From the NCBI GenBank assembly GCA_026400435.1, contig JAPLOZ010000095.1, positions 1 through 64,000 of the forward strand: 64,000 nucleotides of DNA, written 5' to 3'. Shown piece by piece: positions 17,567-27,021 of the stretch; within the stretch, counting starts at the first letter, position 1, and every line of letters starts with the position of its first letter. Source of the DNA: Hyphomicrobiales bacterium (lineage in GTDB: Bacteria > Pseudomonadota > Alphaproteobacteria > Rhizobiales > Rhizobiaceae). The notes beneath the pieces were generated by a model. It was not told the origin of the DNA and did no database searches. It saw nothing but the letters and a program-made list of their open reading frames with translations. Made by a program: the position numbers and the translations under genes.

Positions 17567-18840
17567 CACGCAGCCCCTCCGCTCTTTGCAAACGCTTTGG
17601 CCTGGCCGATCCAGTCCTCGCGTCCGATGCGGCCGTCGAACTCGAGATAGGCTTCGGCTGCCTCGACATCCGCCTGGGTCCAGGCGGCGATCTGGTCGAA
17701 ATGGAAGATGCCGTGCTCATGGAGCTTGCGCTCGTTGACCGGCCCGATGCCCTTGATGCGGGTCAATTCGTCGGCGCTCCCACCGCGCGGCGCGGCGATT
17801 GCCGTCGACAGCGCGGCAACGCGTTGATCGTACTGCGCGGCCTTGGACGCCCCTCTCGAAACCTTGACCGTTTCGCCGGCTTCGTCGCTGTGGCCGATCG
17901 TGTCGGAAACCGCGCCGGCCATCATCGATGCCGAATCCGACGGGCCATGCGCGCGGTCTGGCTCTCCGTCGAACTTCTCAATGACGCGGTCTTCGGCGAC
18001 TTCGGCGAGCACGTCCGTCACCTCGGTATCGTCGACGCCGAGATAGGCGGCGATGACGCGCGGGTCCGTCTTGACGGAGGTCGGATCGCCGTCTGAGATC
18101 TTGCGACCGTATTCAAGCACGACGACGTGGTCGGAAATCTGCATCACCACCGACATGTCGTGTTCGATCAGCAGGATCGAGGTGCCGGTTGTCGCCTTGA
18201 TGTCAATGAGAAGCTCGTTCAACGCGAGCGACTCCCTCGGATTGAGTCCCGCCGCCGGCTCGTCGAGACACAGCAGTTCCGGCCCGGTGCACATGGCGCG
18301 CGCAATCTCGAGCCGACGCTGCGCTCCATAGGGAAGATCCCCAGCCGGGTCGTCGGCGCGGTCGATCAGGTTGGCCTTCTCCAGCCAGTGCTTCGCCAGT
18401 TCCATCGATTCCGCCGAGGCCTTGCGGTAGCCGCTGAAGCCGAACAAGCCAAGCACCGTGTATCCGGATGCCTTCATGAGCTTGTTGTGCTGCGCAACCA
18501 GCAGGTTCTCCAGCAGCGTCATGCCCGAGAAGAGCCGGATGTTCTGGAATGTGCGCGCAACCTTCGCCTTGGCGGGAATCTGGAAATCTGGCAGCCGCTC
18601 GAGCAGGAACTGCTTGCCGCTGCGGCTGGTCAGCGTGATCATCCCCTCGGACGGCTTGTAAAAGCCGGTGATGCAGTTGAACACCGTTGTCTTGCCGGCG
18701 CCGTTGGGACCGATCAGCGCGGTAATCTCGCCGCGCCGCGCCTGGAAGGACAGGTCGCCGATGGCGACGAGCCCGCCAAATTTCATCGAAAGGTGGTCAA
18801 CGGACAGGATCGGATCATTCATGGCGGGAACAGCGTTCAT
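17566..18840 (-). CDS. livG: Branched-chain amino acid ABC transporter ATPase LivG with C-terminal helix-hairpin-helix domain
   Basis: Residues 1 to about 270 are a standard LivG ATPase: Walker A GPNGAGKTT at 44-52, LPYGAQRRLEIARAM signature, Walker B LLCLDEPAAGLNP, switch His in IEHDMSVV. The chain then continues to 424 residues, where LivG usually ends near 250-290. The extra part is an acidic linker (about 275-355) and a module starting LTRIKGIGPVNERKL, then FDQIAAWTQADVE and GREDWIGQAKAF at about 358-417. This is the helix-hairpin-helix unit known at the C-termini of rhizobial ribosomal protein L21 and NuoE. Overlaps with livM and livF (TGATG each) show coupled translation. Confidence 0.9.
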   Translation of the reverse strand: MNAVPAMNDPILSVDHLSMKFGGLVAIGDLSFQARRGEITALIGPNGAGKTTVFNCITGFYKPSEGMITLTSRSGKQFLLERLPDFQIPAKAKVARTFQNIRLFSGMTLLENLLVAQHNKLMKASGYTVLGLFGFSGYRKASAESMELAKHWLEKANLIDRADDPAGDLPYGAQRRLEIARAMCTGPELLCLDEPAAGLNPRESLALNELLIDIKATTGTSILLIEHDMSVVMQISDHVVVLEYGRKISDGDPTSVKTDPRVIAAYLGVDDTEVTDVLAEVAEDRVIEKFDGEPDRAHGPSDSASMMAGAVSDTIGHSDEAGETVKVSRGASKAAQYDQRVAALSTAIAAPRGGSADELTRIKGIGPVNERKLHEHGIFHFDQIAAWTQADVEAAEAYLEFDGRIGREDWIGQAKAFAKSGGAA

Positions 18841-20228
18841 CAGCCGTGACCCTCCTTGGTGAAGGAACTGGACACAGCCTTGCGCTCGTTCAGGAAGGCG
18901 GTCGGCTCACGGCTGCCCACGAAGCCACGCGGCTTCCAGAGCATCACGATGACCATCGCCAGCCCGAACAACAGCATGCGGTAGAGTTCGGGGGTGAAGC
19001 TCTCGCCGAAGATCGCCTTCAGGAACTGCAGCTCGCGCAGGATTTCCGTGCCGCCGATCATGACCAGCGCCGCGATGGCGATGCCGGTCAGCGAACCCAT
19101 GCCGCCGAGCACCACGATGGCGAGAATGATCGCCGATTCCAGGAAGACGAAAGATTCGGGGCTGACGAAGCCCTGGCGCGCCGCGAAGAATGCGCCGGCG
19201 AAACCGCCGAACATCGCGCCGATGGCGAAGGCCGTGAGCTTGGTGATGGTCGTGTTGATGCCGAGGGAGCGGCAGGCAATCTCGTCCTCGCGCAGCGCTT
19301 CCCAGGCGCGTCCGACCGGAAGCCGCCGCAGCCTGACCGTGACAAAAGCCGTCAGCAGCGCCAGCGCGAGTATGAGGTAGTACAGGAATATCTTGTAGTA
19401 GGAGCCCGACTGCGCGATGCCGAACACCTTCGCGATGTAGTAGGGCGACGATGTGTTGAAGTCGAACAGGCCGAAGAACGTCACCTTAGGTATGCCTGAA
19501 ATGCCGGCGGTGCCGTTGGTGACTTCACGCCAGTTGATCAGAACGAGACGGATGATCTCTCCGAACGCTAGGGTTACGATAGCGAGATAGTCGCCTCGCA
19601 GCCGCAAGACGGGAAACCCGAGGATGACGCCCCACAGGGCAGCCATGGCGCCCGCGCAGGGCAGCAGTATCCAGAACGACCAGCCGAATTCGGTGCCAAG
19701 GAGCGCATAGCAATATGCTCCGACCGCATAGAACGCGACGTAGCCGAGGTCGAGCAGGCCGGCGAGCCCAACCACGATGTTCAGGCCCCACGCCAGCATC
19801 ACGTAGATCAAGATCTGGATGCCGAAATTGTCGACCCATTTCAGCGAACCCTGGAAGCCGACCAGAAGAACGATCACCACCGGATAGAGCAGCAGCGCGC
19901 CAATGGCGATCTTGGTCCAGTGCGTCCAGAAGAACGACTTTTCCGTCTGCACCACAGGCGCTCTCGCCTTCTCCGCATTGCGGCCCGCGAAATAGGGCTG
20001 CAGGAAGGCAACCGCCACGAAGCGCCCGGCCATGACCAGACCGACGACGATGGCAAGCAGGCCCCAGCGCTGGACCAGGATCAGTTCGTTGCGGATGTTC
20101 TGGTCGGTCTTGACGCCGATCAGCAGGAAGAAAAGTCCAAACGCGATCACGCCTGCGTAAAACGCCTCGCGTATCGCTCTCTGGAAGGTGCTTGTATTCT
20201 CGATGCGGTCCGGGGAAATGGCTGCCAT
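18840..20228 (-). CDS. livM: Branched-chain amino acid ABC transporter permease LivM
   Basis: This 462-residue inner membrane permease has the long LivM form: an N-terminal extension with three hydrophobic helices (to about residue 135), then the core starting at [50 protein letters not shown] is the cytoplasmic loop that contacts the ATPases. It forms the membrane pore with LivH. It starts 4 bases after the livH stop and overlaps livG by one base. Confidence 0.93.
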   Translation of the reverse strand: MAAISPDRIENTSTFQRAIREAFYAGVIAFGLFFLLIGVKTDQNIRNELILVQRWGLLAIVVGLVMAGRFVAVAFLQPYFAGRNAEKARAPVVQTEKSFFWTHWTKIAIGALLLYPVVIVLLVGFQGSLKWVDNFGIQILIYVMLAWGLNIVVGLAGLLDLGYVAFYAVGAYCYALLGTEFGWSFWILLPCAGAMAALWGVILGFPVLRLRGDYLAIVTLAFGEIIRLVLINWREVTNGTAGISGIPKVTFFGLFDFNTSSPYYIAKVFGIAQSGSYYKIFLYYLILALALLTAFVTVRLRRLPVGRAWEALREDEIACRSLGINTTITKLTAFAIGAMFGGFAGAFFAARQGFVSPESFVFLESAIILAIVVLGGMGSLTGIAIAALVMIGGTEILRELQFLKAIFGESFTPELYRMLLFGLAMVIVMLWKPRGFVGSREPTAFLNERKAVSSSFTKEGHG

Positions 20229-20232
20229 TTTC

Positions 20233-21135
20233 TCAGACCTTCTCGACTTCGGGCCGGCCGAGGATGCCGGAAGGCAGGAAAATCAGCACGATGGCCAGGA
20301 TCGAAAACGCTGCGACGTCCTTGTAGTCGATCGAGAAATAGGCCGACCACATGCCTTCTATGAAGCCGATAAGCAGTCCCCCCAGCATGGCCCCGGGTAT
20401 GGAGCCTATGCCGCCGAGCACTGCGGCGGTGAATGCTTTCACGCCCGGCACGAACCCGTCGGAGAACACCACGACGCCGTAGTACATGAGGTAGAGCGTG
20501 CCGGCGACGGAAGCCAGCGACGCGCCCATGATGAAGGTGATCGAGATCGTGCGGTCGACGTCGACGCCAAGCAGCGCGGCCATCTTACGGTCCTGCTCGC
20601 AGGCCCGCTGGGCGCGTCCCAGCGACGTCTTGTTGACGAGGTACCAGAACAGCGTCAGCAGCAGCACGGTGACCACGACGATGACGATCTGCTTGGCCGA
20701 GACGGAAATGCCGAAGACGTCGTAGACCTTGGAGATCATCGGCGGGATCGGCTTGTTGCGGGGACCCTGCGTCACCTGCACGAAGTTGGACAGGGTGATC
20801 GACATGCCGATTGCCGTGATCAACGGCGCCAGCCGAAACGAGCCGCGCAAAGGCCTGTAGGCGACCTTTTCGATGGTCCAGTTGTACAGGCTGGTCATCA
20901 GCATGGCGACGATCATCATGATCAGCAGGAACAGGACCACGTTGACGGTCGCGAACACGCTCACCAGAAACAGGAACACGATCAAGGCGACGAAAGCGCC
21001 GACCATGAAGATATCGCCATGGGCGAAGTTGATCATTCCGATGATGCCGTAGACCATCGTATAGCCGATCGCGATCAGCCCATAGATCGATCCCAGCGTC
21101 AGCCCGTTAACAAGCTGCTGGACAAAATATTCCAT
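20233..21135 (-). CDS. livH: Branched-chain amino acid ABC transporter permease LivH
   Basis: This 300-residue polytopic inner membrane protein of normal LivH size begins [26 protein letters not shown] and carries [20 protein letters not shown] as the ATPase-coupling loop. It heads the operon livH-livM-livG-livF-small membrane gene-livK. GGGGAG precedes the ATG. No convincing sigma-70 promoter was found in the 328 bases upstream. Confidence 0.93.
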   Translation of the reverse strand: MEYFVQQLVNGLTLGSIYGLIAIGYTMVYGIIGMINFAHGDIFMVGAFVALIVFLFLVSVFATVNVVLFLLIMMIVAMLMTSLYNWTIEKVAYRPLRGSFRLAPLITAIGMSITLSNFVQVTQGPRNKPIPPMISKVYDVFGISVSAKQIVIVVVTVLLLTLFWYLVNKTSLGRAQRACEQDRKMAALLGVDVDRTISITFIMGASLASVAGTLYLMYYGVVVFSDGFVPGVKAFTAAVLGGIGSIPGAMLGGLLIGFIEGMWSAYFSIDYKDVAAFSILAIVLIFLPSGILGRPEVEKV

Positions 21136-21463
21136 CTGTACGCGGCTCCCCGAGAATGTCGCCCGATGGACGCATTCCTTTCTTGATTTCCCCTAGTCCT
21201 AATGTGTCGAGATGCAATTGCAACGTCAAATCTTCGCGATGCAGCATGCCGTTGCGGCACATCACCGCGACACGCTGGACTGCGGTCGCCGGCCTCTTGG
21301 ACTATCGCGGACGCTATCATTGGCACAACGCAATGTCCTTGAGGAATCGGCGTTATGCAAGACCGAAAATCGAAGAATATTCGAACCAGGCTGCATGGGT
21401 CCGCAGAAAGTTGCGAAAGCAGTCGCATTTTAAAGCCGCCGGCAACGCGCCCCAAAAGCATGC
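21136..21463. other. Intergenic region upstream of livH without a recognised gene
   Basis: These 328 bases contain the livH ribosome binding site and presumably the liv promoter. A TTGACG on the minus strand near 21227 lacks a good partner. Short open frames here show no family features. I see no RNA structure or repeat. Confidence 0.5.
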
Positions 21464-22465
21464 CTACTTCACGACGAAACCGTGCGCGAAGGGGTCGCGC
21501 TCATCGATGAAGATCGTGTTGAAGCCGGTCTGCCTCGCCCATCCGCCGATCGACGGAATGATAGCCGGCTTGTCGGCAACGCGTGTCTCTCGCTCCACGC
21601 GCCCCTTGAAGAGCGATCCGATGATCGATTCATGCACGAAGCTGTCGCCTGCCTTCAGCCTGCCCTTGGCGTGAAGTTGCGCCATCCTGGCCGAGGTGCC
21701 GGTGCCACACGGGCTGCGGTCGATCGCCTGGTCGCCATAGAAGACAGCGTTGCGCGCGTCCGCATCCGGATGGGTCGGCGCACCCGTCCACAGCATGTGG
21801 CTCAGCCTTTTGATCTCGGGATTTTCCGGGTGCTCGAAGCAGTACTTCTCGTTCAGGCGCTGCCTTACCACCGGGCTCCAGGCAAGTAATTGACCCGCCT
21901 GATAGTCCGCCATGTCGCGGTAGTTTTCCTGCGGATCGACGATGGCGTAGAAATTGCCGCCATAGGCGACGTCGACCTTTATCGTGCCGAGTTCGGGACA
22001 CTCGACGGTGAGACCTTCCGCGTAGAGGAAGGACGGCACGTTGGTGATGCGGACTTCCTCGACATACGAGCCTTCCTGGCGATATTCGGCGATGACCAGC
22101 CCCGCCGGCGTATCGAGCCTCAGTACGCCGGGCGTCTTGGGCGTCACGAGGCCGTTCTCGATTGCCATCGTGACCGTGCCTATCGTGCCGTGCCCGCACA
22201 TCGGCAGGCAGCCGGACGTCTCGATGAAAAGGATTGCGATGTCGCAATCCTGACGCGTCGGCGGATAGAGGATGGAGCCCGACATAACGTCGTGGCCGCG
22301 CGGCTCAAACATCAGCCCGGTGCGGATCCAGTCGTATTCGGCCAGGAAATGCGCCCTTCGTTCCATCATTGTCGAGCCGGTCAGCAAAGGTCCGCCGCCC
22401 GCGACCAGCCGGACCGGATTGCCGCAGGTATGACCGTCGATGCAGGTGAACGTATGTCTTGCCAT
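21464..22465 (-). CDS. 4-hydroxyproline epimerase (proline racemase family)
   Basis: The enzyme interconverts trans-4-hydroxy-L-proline and cis-4-hydroxy-D-proline without cofactor, opening hydroxyproline breakdown. At 333 residues it has both catalytic cysteines, Cys90 in MCGHGTIG and Cys253 in CGTGTSA, one on each side of the active site. I chose the ATG at 22465 (MARHTFTCIDGHTCG). A GTG two codons earlier is less likely. It is the last gene of a set with an FAD oxidoreductase and a DapA-like deaminase, which points to epimerase rather than proline racemase activity. Confidence 0.88.
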   Translation of the reverse strand: MARHTFTCIDGHTCGNPVRLVAGGGPLLTGSTMMERRAHFLAEYDWIRTGLMFEPRGHDVMSGSILYPPTRQDCDIAILFIETSGCLPMCGHGTIGTVTMAIENGLVTPKTPGVLRLDTPAGLVIAEYRQEGSYVEEVRITNVPSFLYAEGLTVECPELGTIKVDVAYGGNFYAIVDPQENYRDMADYQAGQLLAWSPVVRQRLNEKYCFEHPENPEIKRLSHMLWTGAPTHPDADARNAVFYGDQAIDRSPCGTGTSARMAQLHAKGRLKAGDSFVHESIIGSLFKGRVERETRVADKPAIIPSIGGWARQTGFNTIFIDERDPFAHGFVVK

Positions 22466-22495
22466 CAGCACCCAACTCCCATCATCGACTATCTC

Positions 22496-23770
22496 TCAAA
22501 ACCGTTGCGGGCTGAAAGGCGCAAGATCAATGGCCGGCATCTCGCCTGAAATGAGGTCGCGGATCAAGCGCGCGGTGCTTGCGGCCTGTGTCTTGCCAAG
22601 GTGGCCGTGGCCAAAGGCGTAGAGGACCTTCCCGGTCGCCCGCGACGCGCCGATCACCGGCAGCGAATCCGGCAGCGACGGCCGGTAGCCCATCCACTCG
22701 CGCCCACCTTCGGACTTCAATCCGGGCAGGAAGCGGCGCGCCTTTTCCAGCATTGCCCTGGAGCGGGCGAAATTCGGCGGCAGGTCCAGTCCGCCGAGTT
22801 CCACCGCGCCACCGATGCGAAGCCCCGTCGAAAGCGGCGTAATGACGAAGCCGTGTCCGCCGAAAATCAGCTGCCGCTTCACGTCGAACGCGCCGACCGG
22901 CAGCGTCGTGTTGTAGCCGCGCTCCGTCTCAAGCGGGATCGTATCGCCAAGGTGCGCCGCCAGCCGGTGTGACCACGCGCCGGCAGCAACGAGCACGCGG
23001 CCGGCGCTCTCGGCAGCGCCGTCTGCGAAACGCAGCCGGACCCCATTCCCGGCCGGCTCGATTGCAGTCACTTCCCTGCGTACGAAACGCGCGCCAAGCT
23101 TCTCGGCATAGCTCCAGACTGCCTTGCCGAGCAGCTTCGGATCGATCGAGGTCTTCCATCCCGGCACGAATGTCGCCTTGACGAACTGCTTCGACAGGCC
23201 GGGCTGCAGTGCGGCCAGCTCCTCTCCCCAGACATGCCGGTAGGCGATGGAGAAGCGGTCCCGCGCGGCCCAGCCAGGCAGCGACGCCAGGAACTCCGCC
23301 TCGCCCTCATAGAGCTCCAGCGAACCGTCCTCGCGCAGCATGCCCCTGGTGCCGGAGCTATCGAGCAGACGCATCCATTCGGGCTCTGCCAGCTTCATCA
23401 TGGCGACCTGGGCCGCAAGGCTCGCCTCGTAGAACCTCGGAGAGCCGGCCCGCCAGAAGCGAAACAGCCATGGCAGCAGTGTCGGCAGATAGGACGGCGG
23501 GATGGCCAGCGGCCCGAGCGGGTCGGCCAGCCAGCGCGGCAGGTTCCGCATCATGCCCTTGTGGGCGAGCGGCAGCACGTCAGAGAAGGCGAAGGCGGAC
23601 GCGCTGCCCGAACTCGTCTCCTCGCACACCCCGGTGCGATCATAGACCGTCACCCGGTAGCCCGCCTCGACGAGATAGGCCGCCGCGCAGATGCCTATGA
23701 TGCCGGCTCCCACTATCGAAACGTCAATGTCGCTACCGGTCGGCAGGTCGGATTGGCCTTGGTTGGGCAT
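22496..23770 (-). CDS. FAD-dependent D-amino acid dehydrogenase, probable D-hydroxyproline dehydrogenase
   Basis: This 424-residue DAO/DadA-type flavoprotein has the FAD-binding VSIVGAGIIGICAAAYLVEAG near residue 18. C-terminal GYRPSLPDSLPVIG and FGHGHLG are typical of D-amino acid dehydrogenases. By position between the epimerase and the deaminase it should oxidise cis-4-hydroxy-D-proline to 1-pyrroline-4-hydroxy-2-carboxylate, passing electrons to the respiratory chain. Substrate is inferred from neighbours. It lies 17 bases behind the deaminase gene and 30 bases before the epimerase. Confidence 0.85.
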   Translation of the reverse strand: MPNQGQSDLPTGSDIDVSIVGAGIIGICAAAYLVEAGYRVTVYDRTGVCEETSSGSASAFAFSDVLPLAHKGMMRNLPRWLADPLGPLAIPPSYLPTLLPWLFRFWRAGSPRFYEASLAAQVAMMKLAEPEWMRLLDSSGTRGMLREDGSLELYEGEAEFLASLPGWAARDRFSIAYRHVWGEELAALQPGLSKQFVKATFVPGWKTSIDPKLLGKAVWSYAEKLGARFVRREVTAIEPAGNGVRLRFADGAAESAGRVLVAAGAWSHRLAAHLGDTIPLETERGYNTTLPVGAFDVKRQLIFGGHGFVITPLSTGLRIGGAVELGGLDLPPNFARSRAMLEKARRFLPGLKSEGGREWMGYRPSLPDSLPVIGASRATGKVLYAFGHGHLGKTQAASTARLIRDLISGEMPAIDLAPFSPQRF

Positions 23771-23787
23771 GCGCCTTGGCGACCGCG

Positions 23788-24699
23788 CTAGGCTGCCTTC
23801 GCCAGCGAGAGCCTCGATAGATCCGGCCGTGCCGCCAGGGCTTGCGCCACGATCGTCTCGACCGCAGCGCGGCGTTCTCCGGCCAGCGGTTGGCGAGGCA
23901 TGCGGACACGGTCGTTTGTGTCAATCACCAGTGCCTCGACGAGCTTGAGGTTCTGGACCAGGTAGGTCGACACGTCGAGGTCGAGCAGCGGACGGAACCA
24001 GCGATAGATCGCCAGCGCCTCTTCGCGGCGACCGGCCTTCATCAACTGGTAGATCGCGACGGTTTCCTTCGGAAAGGCCACGACCAGGCCGGCAACCCAG
24101 CCGATCGCCCCGACCGCCAGCGCTTCGAAGGCAAGATTGTCGACGCCGGTGAACAGGTCGAACCGGTCGCCGAAATGATTGATGATATCGGTCGAACGGC
24201 GAATGTCGTCCGACGATTCCTTGATAGCAACGAAACGATCATCCTTGGCCAGCGCCTCCATGTCGGCGATGGTTACATCGACACGGTAGGCCAACCGGTT
24301 GGAATATATCATCACGGGCAGATCGCCAGCCGCGGCAACCGCTGAGAGCGCCGCGACGGTCTCGGCGGGATTGGTGTGGTAGATCGGCGAGGGAACAACC
24401 ATCAGACCGTTCGCGCCGGCCTTTGCCGCGCGCCTGGCCATCGCCGCGGCTTCGCGTGTGCCCGGTTCATTGACGGTAAGAAGCACCGGCTTCTTGCCGG
24501 CCGCCTTCTGGGCGGTCTTCAGCACCTCGATCTTCTCGTCCTGGCTGAGCATCGGGCCCTCGCCGAGCGAGCCGGCAACTATCAGGCCATCGCAACCTGC
24601 CTCCATCTGGAGCGCAAAGCAGCGTTCCATCTCGGCATGGTCGAGCTGATCGTCAGCGGTAAATTTGGTCGTGACTGCTGGAAAAACACCGGTCCACAT
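23788..24699 (-). CDS. DapA-family aldolase/deaminase, probable 1-pyrroline-4-hydroxy-2-carboxylate deaminase
   Basis: This is a 303-residue TIM-barrel enzyme of the dihydrodipicolinate synthase family. The Schiff-base lysine is Lys160 in FVAIKESSDD, and the catalytic tyrosine is Tyr132 in VMIYSNR. In hydroxyproline catabolic clusters such a protein deaminates and dehydrates the pyrroline to 2-oxoglutarate semialdehyde. The specific role is inferred from the adjoining epimerase and dehydrogenase. I chose the ATG at 24699 because GGAG stands 6 bases ahead; an ATG at 24711 lies too close to the predicted transcription start. It is the first gene of the operon. Confidence 0.82.
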   Translation of the reverse strand: MWTGVFPAVTTKFTADDQLDHAEMERCFALQMEAGCDGLIVAGSLGEGPMLSQDEKIEVLKTAQKAAGKKPVLLTVNEPGTREAAAMARRAAKAGANGLMVVPSPIYHTNPAETVAALSAVAAAGDLPVMIYSNRLAYRVDVTIADMEALAKDDRFVAIKESSDDIRRSTDIINHFGDRFDLFTGVDNLAFEALAVGAIGWVAGLVVAFPKETVAIYQLMKAGRREEALAIYRWFRPLLDLDVSTYLVQNLKLVEALVIDTNDRVRMPRQPLAGERRAAVETIVAQALAARPDLSRLSLAKAA

Positions 24700-24711
24700 G
24701 ACAATCTCCAT

Positions 24712-24731
24712 CTGATATATCAGTGATATAT
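24712..24731. promoter_or_regulatory. Probable GntR operator: palindrome plus half-site
   Basis: CTGATATATCAG (24712-24723) is a perfect 12-bp palindrome followed at once by TGATATAT. It overlaps the -10 box and start point of the hydroxyproline operon. ATATATCAG recurs at 24781-24789 just before the divergent GntR gene, so the regulator may control both sides. Confidence 0.65.
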
Positions 24732-24753
24732 TTTAACGCTTGATGACTGTCAA
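24725..24753 (-). promoter_or_regulatory. Strong sigma-70 promoter of the hydroxyproline operon
   Basis: On the minus strand TTGACA (24753-24748), 17 bases, TATATC (24730-24725). This is a near-consensus promoter whose -10 lies within the operator. Confidence 0.7.
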
Positions 24754-24800
24754 TACCGATTCCATGGTGATAGACGGGAAATATATCAGAGACCTGTTTT

Positions 24801-25457
24801 GTGCTGGACACCGTCAACACCTCCCCCGAACCTGCCGCGACGCGCGCCTATCGTGCGCTTGAGCGCATGATCGTGATACTTGAGCTCGCCCCCGGCAGCA
24901 TCGCCACCGAAGGCGTGCTGATCGAGCGGCTGGGCCTTGGGCGCACGCCGGTGCGCGAGGCAATCCAGCGGCTCGCCTGGGAAGGGCTTGTGGAAATCAG
25001 GCCTCGCGCCGGTCTCGCCATTGCACCGCTTCATCCGGGCGACTGGGCTCGCGTCATCGACGCACGCTGGGGCGTTGAGGTCGTTCTCGCCCGCTCGGCG
25101 GCGCGCAATGTGAGCCGCGAAGCTGCCGCACGGTTCCACGACGCGGCTCTTGGCATGCGCCAGGCGGTTCTTGCGGATGACGTGCTGGCTTTCCTCGTCG
25201 CCGACAAGGCGCTGGACGAAGCCTTGGCGCTTGCGGCGGAAAACCCATTCGCTGCCCGCGTTGCCGCACCGCTTCAGACGCACAGCAGGCGATTCTGGTT
25301 CCGCTATCGCGCCGGCACCGGCCTTGCCGAAGCTGCCGGCCAGCATGTCGCCCTGATCCGCGCAATCGTCGCCGGCGACGAGGCGGCCGCCGGCGAAGAG
25401 GCCGCCCGCCTCATGACGCTCCTGCGGGACCACGCGGAGGCTGCGGCGAGGCGCTGA
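24801..25457 (+). CDS. GntR family transcriptional regulator (FCD subfamily)
   Basis: This 218-residue protein has an N-terminal winged helix (LIERLGLGRTPVREAIQRLAWEG) and a helical C-terminal effector domain of the FCD type. The usual D-x-x-F-H stretch in that domain reads DKALDEAL, so one metal-binding histidine looks to be missing. The start is a GTG at 24801. No ATG suits. It is divergent from the hydroxyproline genes across a 101-base gap with palindromic sites and is most likely their repressor. Confidence 0.85.
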   Translation: MLDTVNTSPEPAATRAYRALERMIVILELAPGSIATEGVLIERLGLGRTPVREAIQRLAWEGLVEIRPRAGLAIAPLHPGDWARVIDARWGVEVVLARSAARNVSREAAARFHDAALGMRQAVLADDVLAFLVADKALDEALALAAENPFAARVAAPLQTHSRRFWFRYRAGTGLAEAAGQHVALIRAIVAGDEAAAGEEAARLMTLLRDHAEAAARR

Positions 25458-25524
25458 ACGACCAGACGGGGTTGTCTGGCCACGCTGCACAAGTCTGGAC
25501 ACGGGGATTCATGCCCCGCGGGCT

Positions 25525-27021
25525 TCAGTTCATCGTCGGGATGACGAACTCCGCGCCGTCCTTGACGCCGGACGGCCAGCGAGAGGTGACGGTCTTTGTC
25601 TTGGTGTAGAAGCGGAAGGCGTCCGGCCCATGCTGGTTCAGGTCGCCGAAGGAAGATGCCTTCCAGCCCCCGAACGTATAGTATGCGATCGGCACGGGAA
25701 TAGGCACGTTGATGCCGACCATGCCGACTTGGACGCGCGAGGCGAAGTCGCGCGCGGCGTCGCCGTCGCGGGTGAAAATCGCGACGCCGTTGCCCATCTC
25801 GTGGTCGTTGGCGATCTTGAGCGCATATTCGTAGTTCGGCGCGCGCACCACCGACAGCACCGGCCCGAATATTTCTTCCTTGTAGATCTTCATCTCCGGC
25901 TTGACGTCGTCGAACAGGCAGCCGCCCATGTAGTAGCCGTTCTCGTAGCCCTGCATCCTGAAGCCGCGCCCGTCGACGACGAGCTTGGCGCCTTCCTTCA
26001 CGCCGGCATCGACATAACCTTTCACCCTCTCGAGCGCCTGGGCGGTCACCAGCGGGCCAAAGTCGGCCGCGGCATCGGTGGAGGGACCGACCTTGAGGCT
26101 CTCCACACGCGGGACAAGCTTTTCCATGAGCCGGTTGGCGGTGTCGTTGCCGACGGGCACGGCCACCGAGATCGCCATGCAGCGCTCGCCGGCCGAGCCG
26201 TAGCCGGCGCCGATCAGCGCATCTACCGTCTGGTCCATGTCGGCGTCGGGCATGATGATCATGTGGTTCTTGGCGCCGCCGAAGCACTGCACGCGCTTGC
26301 CGCTCGCGGTTCCCCGCGAATAGATGTAGTGCGCGATCGGCGTCGAGCCGACGAAGCCGATCGCCTTGATATCCTGGTCGTCCAGGATCGCGTCGACCAC
26401 TTCCTTGTCGCCGTTCACCACGTTGAGAATGCCGGCCGGCAATCCTGCCTCGATGAAAAGTTCCGCAATGCGCAGCGGAACGCCCGGATCCCGTTCGGAA
26501 GGCTTCAGGATGAACGCGTTGCCGCAGGCAATCGCAGGCGCGATCTTCCAGAGCGGGATCATGGCCGGGAAATTGAACGGCGTGATGCCTGCGACGACGC
26601 CCAGCGCCTGGCGCATCGAGTAGACGTCGATGCCTGGACCAGCGCCGTCGGTGAACTCGCCCTTCATCATGTGCGGAGCGCCGATGCAGACCTCGACCAC
26701 TTCCAGCCCGCGCTGGATGTCGCCCTTGGCGTCTGCGATCGTCTTGCCGTGTTCGCGCGCGAGGATCTCGGCAAGCGAGTCGTATTCCCGGTTGACCAGT
26801 TCTAGGAACTTCATGAGCACGCGTACGCGCCGCTGCGGATTTGTCGCTGCCCAGCCAGGCTGCGCGGCCTTTGCATTCTCAACCGCGCCACGCAGTTCGG
26901 CGGCTGAGGCCAGCGCGACGGTGCCACGCACCGTGCCGTCCATCGGCTGCATGACGTCCTGCTTGCGCCCGCTCGTGCCGGCAACGCGCTTGCCGCCTAT
27001 GAAATGGCCGTATTGGATCAT
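25525..27021 (-). CDS. mmsA: Methylmalonate-semialdehyde dehydrogenase (CoA-acylating)
   Basis: MmsA oxidises methylmalonate or malonate semialdehyde to propionyl- or acetyl-CoA in valine and inositol breakdown. It has 498 residues. The catalytic Cys281 sits in SAGERCMAIS, the MmsA-specific context, after GGAKNHMIIMPDAD. TPFNFPAMIPLWK is the cofactor-site stretch. GGGAG precedes the ATG. It is transcribed away from a divergent LysR gene that probably controls it, and runs toward the GntR gene. Although it neighbours the hydroxyproline set, its motifs are not those of 2-oxoglutarate semialdehyde dehydrogenase. Confidence 0.92.
   Translation of the reverse strand: MIQYGHFIGGKRVAGTSGRKQDVMQPMDGTVRGTVALASAAELRGAVENAKAAQPGWAATNPQRRVRVLMKFLELVNREYDSLAEILAREHGKTIADAKGDIQRGLEVVEVCIGAPHMMKGEFTDGAGPGIDVYSMRQALGVVAGITPFNFPAMIPLWKIAPAIACGNAFILKPSERDPGVPLRIAELFIEAGLPAGILNVVNGDKEVVDAILDDQDIKAIGFVGSTPIAHYIYSRGTASGKRVQCFGGAKNHMIIMPDADMDQTVDALIGAGYGSAGERCMAISVAVPVGNDTANRLMEKLVPRVESLKVGPSTDAAADFGPLVTAQALERVKGYVDAGVKEGAKLVVDGRGFRMQGYENGYYMGGCLFDDVKPEMKIYKEEIFGPVLSVVRAPNYEYALKIANDHEMGNGVAIFTRDGDAARDFASRVQVGMVGINVPIPVPIAYYTFGGWKASSFGDLNQHGPDAFRFYTKTKTVTSRWPSGVKDGAEFVIPTMN

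Noticed and set aside
21370-21400. GGTTCGAAT-like string on the minus strand resembling a tRNA T-arm
   Set aside because: The flanking bases do not pair into a T-stem and no acceptor or anticodon arm is found.
25462-25518. Two short hairpins between the convergent gntR and mmsA genes as terminators
   Set aside because: The stems are only 5-6 bp and no T-tract follows on either strand.
25525-27021. Reading the aldehyde dehydrogenase as 2-oxoglutarate semialdehyde dehydrogenase of the hydroxyproline pathway
   Set aside because: The GERCMAIS catalytic context and GGAKNHMIIMPDAD are those of CoA-acylating methylmalonate-semialdehyde dehydrogenase, and it has its own divergent LysR gene.
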